From: Bicyclus anynana
Lineage: Eukaryota > Arthropoda > Insecta > Lepidoptera > Nymphalidae
Reading direction: 5' to 3'
Assembly (NCBI RefSeq): GCF_947172395.1
Contig: NC_069099.1
Location: forward strand, 15,505,740 to 15,569,739
DNA: 64,000 nt
Shown here in pieces: positions 48,001-56,600 of the stretch. The position numbers and the translations under genes are program-made. Numbering within the stretch: the first letter of the stretch is position 1; each line of letters starts with the position of its first letter. A model generated the notes under the pieces. It was given only the letters and a program-made list of their open reading frames with translations, was not told the origin of the DNA and made no database searches.

Positions 48001-51000
48001 GTAAGTTATAAGTAATAGTTATTTGTTCAACAAGAGAGCAAAGTTCGTTTTTTCTGCCGAGTTTGAATGTTAGAATCCCGAGCCTTGTGAGGGATTCAAA
48101 GGCGCAAAAAGCAAATTACTTTGCTCTCGTGTGACACAAACAAATTTTCACTTTACTAGCGAAAAAATGATTTTCTTTAACAAAACAAAAAACTTACATT
48201 GAAAAGAAAAAAAATCATTAAAATGAAATTTTTCTTTTACTTTTGAATCATTTTGAAACAGAGGAATAATTAAGAATATTATTTACACGGATACATACCA
48301 CGATATAACGACAAGATTTTTAATATCGATATTTCGACCCAGTTTAAATAATATTCATAATGAACAACCAAGAAATAATATAATATATATTTTTGAAATT
48401 ATTAAAAAAGTAATCATTTACTAGATTACCTCCTTCGAGCATCATGACGCTAGTGTGCGTATCTCGAGAGAACCAAGGATAGATCGAAGGAAACCACTGA
48501 TTGGTATGTATTATAATAATCCTGCTTAAAAGAAAAATACGTTATGAGTTACGAGTTCATGTCATAGATTCATAGATTCAAAAATGCTGTGGAAACCATA
48601 AGGACTTGTTACGAATCCATATTGGAGAAGGAATTCCCTATTTTAATTTAAATAATCTGTGCCATAGTGCCTACTGGCTACCCTAGTTAAAAACCCTGTG
48701 CAGTTTGCACGCCACTGCTCAAGAGTTTACCACCATACCAAATAACTTAGTTGACTCTTATCAAATTTAATACAATAATAATTTCGTGTAGTACATGGAA
48801 TAAGGGTTTCTTTTTTCAAACATTCATCATGTTAAAATTCTGTATTGATCTCTTGTAATCTAATATACTTGCGGACTCACGTGACTTCATCCAAATAGAA
48901 ATCTTATACCTAATTTAAAAACTACTTGCAAGAACTTTTAGACCTCCTGAGTCTGGGCCTGTCGCAAAATCTGTTCTTAGTTGATTCTAATAAACTACCT
49001 CCTGCCAAATTTCATTTTTGTAGGTCAAGTCATCACTATCATTATGTTTAAAGGCCCACTGGAGGGCCAGTATAACATAATGGGTAGCAGAGACAATAAT
49101 TGAACCATCATTTAGAGGAAACATCTTGAGCAGATCCAAGGACTTGTGACCTTAGGTGTACGCTTAAAGGATCCTTTTAGAATGTATTAACACTCACCTC
49201 GCCTGCCCGACATGTTCTCCATTGCCACATTAAACAATTTATAATCGATAATCACAACACAAAACATCGCACAAAACCTCTAACCAGCGTGACGGCTTTC
49301 ACGCCACATTCCACGTTAAATTTTTATACTATTATTGTCGTAATAATATAAATAATGAATGTAAATACCACTGGTACTCAAGGAACTCGTATCTAGGTCT
49401 AAACTCACTATAGGAGAGGGCATATGAAGCTTACACAACTTTGTTGTTCCAATACGAGTTGATCTGCTCTGTTTACTTCTCTTCAAAGTTAGTAATGAAT
49501 TTGTCCAATTGAAAGGCAAAGGCAGCATGAAGTTGATACCTTCGCCGGTGACCACTGTGCATCCTCAATGTATATCCATATCTCTGACACGTGAAGAAGT
49601 CAAGTTAAGCAAGTCCAAAGATGCCTGGAAACCAGCTCGCTTGAAGAAGGTTGATCTCAATGAGGAAGAGGTTAAAACTCAGGTGAGTCAGGAACATGCT
49701 AATATTTAAAAATCATACGAATAAGCCAAACACCATTGTCTAATAAATCACCCACTGCCACAGACCTCTCTTATTAAGGCTCCTACTAAATCAACCTACC
49801 ATGTCGAGACTAAAACCCCAGCAGGTTTCTCTCACTTAAACGGCAGATTTAATATATCACTCATGTCATGTATCCCGAGACGCACACTTTTTTTCTGGAT
49901 GAAATTTTGATGATAATTGATTGAGTATCAAAGACCGGTCTAATAAACAATCTCACATTCTGGATTATAATGTCATCATCATCATATCAACCGATGGACG
50001 TCCACTGCGGGGCATAGGCCTTTTGCAGGGACTTCCAAATATCACGATCCTGATTCAGGCTGCATCCAGCGGATGCGACTCGCTTGATATCGTCAGTCCA
50101 CCTGGCGAGGGGTCGACCAACACTGCGCTTTCTAGTGCAGGGTAGTCACTCCAGCACCTTGGGTCCCCAACGTCCATCAGCTCTTCGAACTTTGTGTCCC
50201 GCCGTTTGCCACATCATTCGATCACGCTGAGGTATTCCGAGCATAGCTCGGTCCATCTTCCGCTGTGTGACTCTGAGCCTTCTTTTAAGGCTCTTAATTA
50301 ATGACCAAAGTTAGTTTAAATACCTGTACGAGTATTAATATATAAAATATTTCAGGATCTTTACAAGAAATTCCGTGGTATACTAAATAAGTTGACACCA
50401 CAAAAATTCGACACATTGCTGGACAAAGTGAAAAGTCTCGAGATCACCACACAGACGCGCCTCGAAGGAGTCATCGATTTGGTTTTCGAAAAGGCAATCG
50501 AAGAGCCCAATTTCTCTGAGGCATACGCAGTGCTGTGCAGCAAACTGTCTACATTAAAGGTATGAATTGACCTATAAAGTCAAGATAATATAACTTCAAT
50601 AGTCAAGATAAGAAACAACCTTCACCTTCATGACCTTCATGGACAGGGTATCATTTGGTATCATAGTATCAATCCTCAAATTTTGTATTATTTGAAAAAT
50701 GGAAGACATTCAGACCCTCATTGCACCCCTTCTATTTATTTTATTAACCTTTGTTATAATATTGCAATTTATTTATTAATTGCAAAGATAATTGCGGATT
50801 GCTCTTTTAACAGGTACCATGTGACAACGATCCCGACAAATGTGTCAACTTCCGTGGACTAATCCTCAGTAGATGTCAGAATCAATTTATGACAAAGAAA
50901 ACTGACGAACAAGTGTTGAAATTAGAAAAAGAGCTCGAAGATTGCGACGATCCTGTAAGTTAAAATGCAAACTATGCTTCATAATATAATTCAATACATG

Positions 51001-53568
51001 TTTTTTTATCTTAGGTACCTGATATGTAGCGGAGGCATTTTTTACAAATCCCGCGAGAATCATACATTTTTTCGGGATATGAATAGTAGCTTATGTCTTG
51101 ATCCTAGGTCCAATTATTTCTATACCAAATTTAAGCCAAATCCCCAACTACCCCAAAGGTAACAGACAAACAGACTTACTTTCGCATTTATGGTAATAAG
51201 TATGGATTAATGAACCTAGCAGATGGACCATCCATTATGGTAACTAGAAAACCATCGCTTACAAACTTAGCAAGGTCATCCCTTTGAGGTGTAGAAACCA
51301 GCCAAGTGCGAGTCGCAGTCGAACTAAGTTCGTTTTACATATAAACACATCATTCTTCTTTCAGGCAAAGAAGAAAGAGCTCCTCGAACAACTATCAGAA
51401 GAGCAACGGCGCGTCAGAAAGCGATCTGTCGGAAATGTTAGGTTTATCGGTGAGCAGGCATTTGTTTTTCATAATTATTGATATTTTAGAAAGCGTATCT
51501 AAACTTTGTCGCTTGTTTTTTTTTCTTTCCACCCTATAAAGTGATTCTTGGGATTATTTTCAAAATTCATTTATTGACACTAATGATTTTAATGCTTTTC
51601 ATCTGTATCTATACAGTTTGAAAAATATATTTAATTTTACATATTTTTCCAATAAATCCATCCAGGAAGGATTCATCAATTGTGAAAATTCAAAATATGT
51701 TTGAACATTCGCCCTTTAAGCACGTTGTCTTGTTTCAGGGGAACTGTACAAGCTGAAAATGCTGACCGGCAAAATTATAATATACTGCATGACATACCTG
51801 GTCGACAAAATGGAGGAAGAAAAACTGGAATGCCTCTGCAAACTCCTCACAACAATAGGCCAACAGGTGGAGAAAGAGTCCAAAGATCAACTAGATGTCA
51901 TATTTAAGAGGTTACATGCAATAGCTTTTCGGAAAACAAGCGATATTAGTAGCAGAGTGCGATTCATGATCCATGATGTCATTGATTTGCGACTTGGTAG
52001 TTGGGTTACGAAGAATGTGATAGACTCACGACCTAAGATGATGAATCAAATACTAAAGGAAGCGGAGCAACAGCAAAGAAATATTGAGGTTAGATAACAT
52101 AATTGTCATTTCACTAATTTGGTCTTTATTAACAACCCATTAAAATAAACATCAAGTCAACTGAGAAATGTCATCTACCTACTATATGATATCCACGAAG
52201 GGTTTTCAGTAGACACCGGATGGCATTTGTTACATAGAATCTCGAATTCGTATATCTCAACTAACATGCCCCAAACTTCTGTCACCAGTTGAGGTAACTA
52301 GCCGCGGTGAAATAGTTCTCTCCTGCGACTCCAATGCCCAAGGGTCTCCATGGCAAAAGGAACAAATATGTAAATCTCGAAGAGTTAACTAGTCAAAGAA
52401 GCATACTTGTGCCATTTACTGGTTTCAGCTTTTTCTGCTGCAGCTCCTGGCCTTGATTCCGTCTATTTTTTATTCTAGGAACTTTAGTTAATAATTGTTT
52501 TCTAGTTAATGAACGCCAGTCCTAGTCGAGGCAAGCGCAGCGGTGACGTCAGGAGACAAGGGCGCCAGGACTTAATGATGGACAACCAGAGGAAGGCTCC
52601 GCGTGTTACCTACACAGTTGATACATCTAAATTTAAGGCTGTAAACACACAAAAGGTAGGTAGGTAAAGTGTATAGGGTATACATGCTCTTTGCTTCGTC
52701 TTAAATGGGTTAAGTAATATTAAGGCAAAGAAGACAGAGGTTCTAACAGATATCTGAAGAGCAAAACATAAAATTTCAGTCAAAATAATTTAACCTATAT
52801 TTGGGAGGTCGGAAAAAAATAACGAAATTGGGTTTATGTGTCAATTTTCCACTAAAACATCTTGGTAGCACAACCTCAATTCATATTAAGAGACTCCGGG
52901 TACTGGGCATTGATCTATTGTAAAGACTTCCAAACACCAGTGATTGTACCATCATATTGTGGTAGAGGAAACCTCGAATTGGTCTAAATTATGAATTGCT
53001 TTTTCTAAATTATGAATTAATTTTTCAGAATCTTAGTGACATTAAATTAGCCCCACCCTCAGCCTGGAACCATGGCTCCAGAACCATGAGTTCTACCAAG
53101 GACCCTGTCAGAGCCAGTAGCGGTCCTATGGTTAGCCTCTCGAGAAATATGTTCAGTGCCCTTGATACTATTCAAAATCCTCCAGCGCTCAGTAAGTAAT
53201 TTATGCTCATATTAAGAAGAAAAAGGTTTTTTTTGTCACGTAGGTATGATTTTTCATGAGCATATCAAAAAGTGCACAACACAACTAAAGAAGTTTTTAC
53301 GTCAAAAATATATAAATTTCACATTAATTACTTTACAGATAATATTATTATATTATCAACTTTTAGGCATAAGACAAAAGTCCACCGACTACCAACAATC
53401 GAAGTCAATCGAGAGATGTACATTCACTTCTCAACGTGATTTCAGTAAGTAAACGTTGTTTTGGCAAAATAATATAATTTTTTTTTACAAATAACTAAAC
53501 TTACAAATAAAAAAAAAACATCATCATCTTCATCGTCATCGTCATCGTCATCGTCATCATCATCATCA

Positions 53569-53615
<47 letters not shown>

Positions 53616-53616
53616 T

Positions 53617-53663
<47 letters not shown>

Positions 53664-53664
53664 T

Positions 53665-53699
<35 letters not shown>

Positions 53700-56600
53700 T
53701 TCATCGTCATCGTCATCGTCATCGTCATCATCATCTTCATCATCGTCATCGTCATCATCATCATCATATTCATCATCGTCATCATCCATCATCATATTCA
53801 TCATCATCATTCATCATCAGCTCATCAACTCGTTGGCCTATGTCAATGAATTTTTTTCTTCTGCGGATCTCCTCATTTCTGATTTAATCACGCAGATCAA
53901 TATACCTATTGCAATATACTCGTACCATTTAAACCTAAATTTCATTTATAATTTTTTTCATAGATACCAACAATAGCAGAGGCGTTTCTTCAACCTCTTC
54001 AACCAGTACATCGCGGTCCAATTCTGGGCGCGGAAATAACAATATTACCTTCAAGCGTTCTGAAGAAACCTTGCCTCGAGTGCCTCAACAGCCTTCGGCC
54101 TTGCCTCTAAAACCTTCGGCAGTACCCCAAGTGATATCGGCCTCGTCTCAAAATCCTTCGGCTATGCCCCAAGAACCTTTGGGAGAACCTCAAGAGGCAC
54201 TGCCCGAGGGTATGAAGAGGGAAGTCAAAATGCTCGTCATGGAGACTCTTGACAATCCCAACGATGAAGAGTTCGCGTCAGTGTTCAAGGACACATTGCC
54301 TAGCCTGTACCACTCGGCTGCTGTCACTGAAATACTCAACATCGCTCTAGAAAAGTAAGTTATTTATGGTCAATATACTTGTTCTTGACTATCAAGCCTG
54401 ATGGGAAGCAATGATAAGGTCTAGGAATGCCTAAGGAATATCGGACTGATTAACAGTGGCGTAGCGTGCCTTAGAGGTGCTCTGTATCAAAATTAGTATT
54501 ATTATGGGGGCCCAATAGACTAGTTAAAATCCCGAAAAATATCTTTAGTTTTTGATTTACTCTGCCCTAACTCTTTCACCATAAAGTATTGTTTTAATAC
54601 TTTTGTAATTTCTTTTGTTATTCTTTTTTTCGGGAAGCACCACCAGATTAAGTAAGTAATAGGATTGTAATTTTTTTTTTATAAATCTTGCTTTCTCACA
54701 TACGGGGCTCCGTATCTTTGCTACGGCTTTTAAGGCGGTAGCTACACAGAGCTACATAGGATGAGACACTATGTAGGAATCTTGCTCTTTTTATAGGCGA
54801 TGATATTATATTTACCATGAGGTAGGCTACTTGGATCGTTAATTTAAGGCTATTAAAAATGTCCTGTTATAATATTATATAGTTTGTTTATTTACCTACT
54901 CGTACCTAATGTCAAAACACTCCTATGTTTTCTTTAACCAATGGCCAATCTCAAGGCTACCTAAGCTCACGTTTCAATATAGTAAAATTTATGGATGGCT
55001 GATCATCACAATTTGATGAAATGTCCTTTTTAGTGTTATTATAAATCTCACAGTATTATTCAATGAAAAACATTTGAACATAAGGATTTCTTAAGACAAA
55101 CTTTGTTGTAAAATTTTCTAAAATTAATTTAATGGTTTAATTATTTGGAGGGTTTAATTATTCCTTTGTTGCAGATCAACAAAAGATGTTCAGACTATCG
55201 CGAAAGCTACAAATCGCCTCCTATCGAGTGGTACTGTTTCTGGTGAACATTTCCTAACTGGTATGACTGAGATTGTGGAGTGCGCGCCAGATTTGCAAAT
55301 AGATATACCAATGTTATATGAATATTTAGGGAAATTCATTGCACCGCTAATAGAAGGAAAGGTACAAATATTATAGATTAAAAATCATGTTTTCAGTTGA
55401 AAAATAAACACATATGAAGAAATTGCCTACTATAAAATACTTAATCAGATTCGTTAGTACATGTTACTAACAATTTTTACCTTATGGTTATGTTAGTATT
55501 GTAAAATTTTTAATACTTTCCATGTTTTAATAATGATTCTGCTATTCTGGGCTGAGTAACATCAAACATCATTGAAACCGATTCAGCCTTTTTCCAGTAA
55601 CAAACGGCAAAACCCAACATTGTTTTATTAATACTTACTCCTAATAACCTACAAAAATCTAATTATCTAATTCTAATAATTTCTAAAATAAGACTTCTTT
55701 TTTTGTTTTAGCATATTACATTTGTACAGATATTTGGAATATGTAAAAATATTATAAAGTCTAATCATGGTCACTTATTCTTGAGACCTTTAATGAGATA
55801 CCTAAAGGACAGTGCGGGACCTTCCTTTGTAAAAATGAAATGGTCAGAATCTGGGTTGGACCTCAAGCAATGGATGAAAGAAGAACAGGTTTGATATATT
55901 TTTAGAACTAGATTATAAGAAATTCGATAAATCTATACTGATATTTTAAAGAGATAAAGTTTTTAAGGTTGTAGATGTAATTTCTAGATCTACAGAATCG
56001 ATTAAGAAAATTCACCAATAGAAAGCCACGTTTGTTTTTGTGATTTTATATCTTATCCCCGTGTTCCTACAGGAACGGAAACTACACAAATGAAACCGCG
56101 GTCCGTTTGCTAGTTTTATATAAATTGGTAAAAGTACACACATGCGAAAAGTCAAAAATTCAAATAAATACTGTAATATCGACTCGCGAAGCTGAAGTGA
56201 CAATGGGCGGGGCACATACTTCGAAGAGCCGATGGACGTTGGGGTCCCAAGGTGCTGAAATGGTGACCAGCAAGCGAGGTGGTCAAGCGAGTCGCAGGGA
56301 TTCGCTGGATGCAGGCAACTCTGGATCGTGATATTTGGAAGTCCCTACAAAAGGAATATGTCATGCAGTGGACGTCCATCGGCTGATCTGATGATAATGA
56401 TGGGGTTGTTTCGGTTTTTTCATGGTCTTCTTATTACAGGTTCCTAAATGGCTAGAAGACAATAAATGCGAATTCTTGGTAGACGACAAATCTATTGCGG
56501 CGACAGAGAAACTTTTGTCTCCAATGGAGACACAGAGACATCTCTTGCAGCTTATGAACGCTGAGGAAAACTGTGAATACATATTAGGATGGGTTCGGGT

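Noticed and set aside
49533..49682. Alternative exon 2 start at 49533 that would fix the phase
   Set aside because: An AG precedes it and the frame fits, but the pyrimidine tract ends almost 50 bases upstream with other AGs between, so it is a poor acceptor.
53442..53810. Reverse-strand frame rich in Asp, or Met/Thr in another frame
   Set aside because: It is a direct reading of the ATC/GTC microsatellite inside intron 9 and has no other content.
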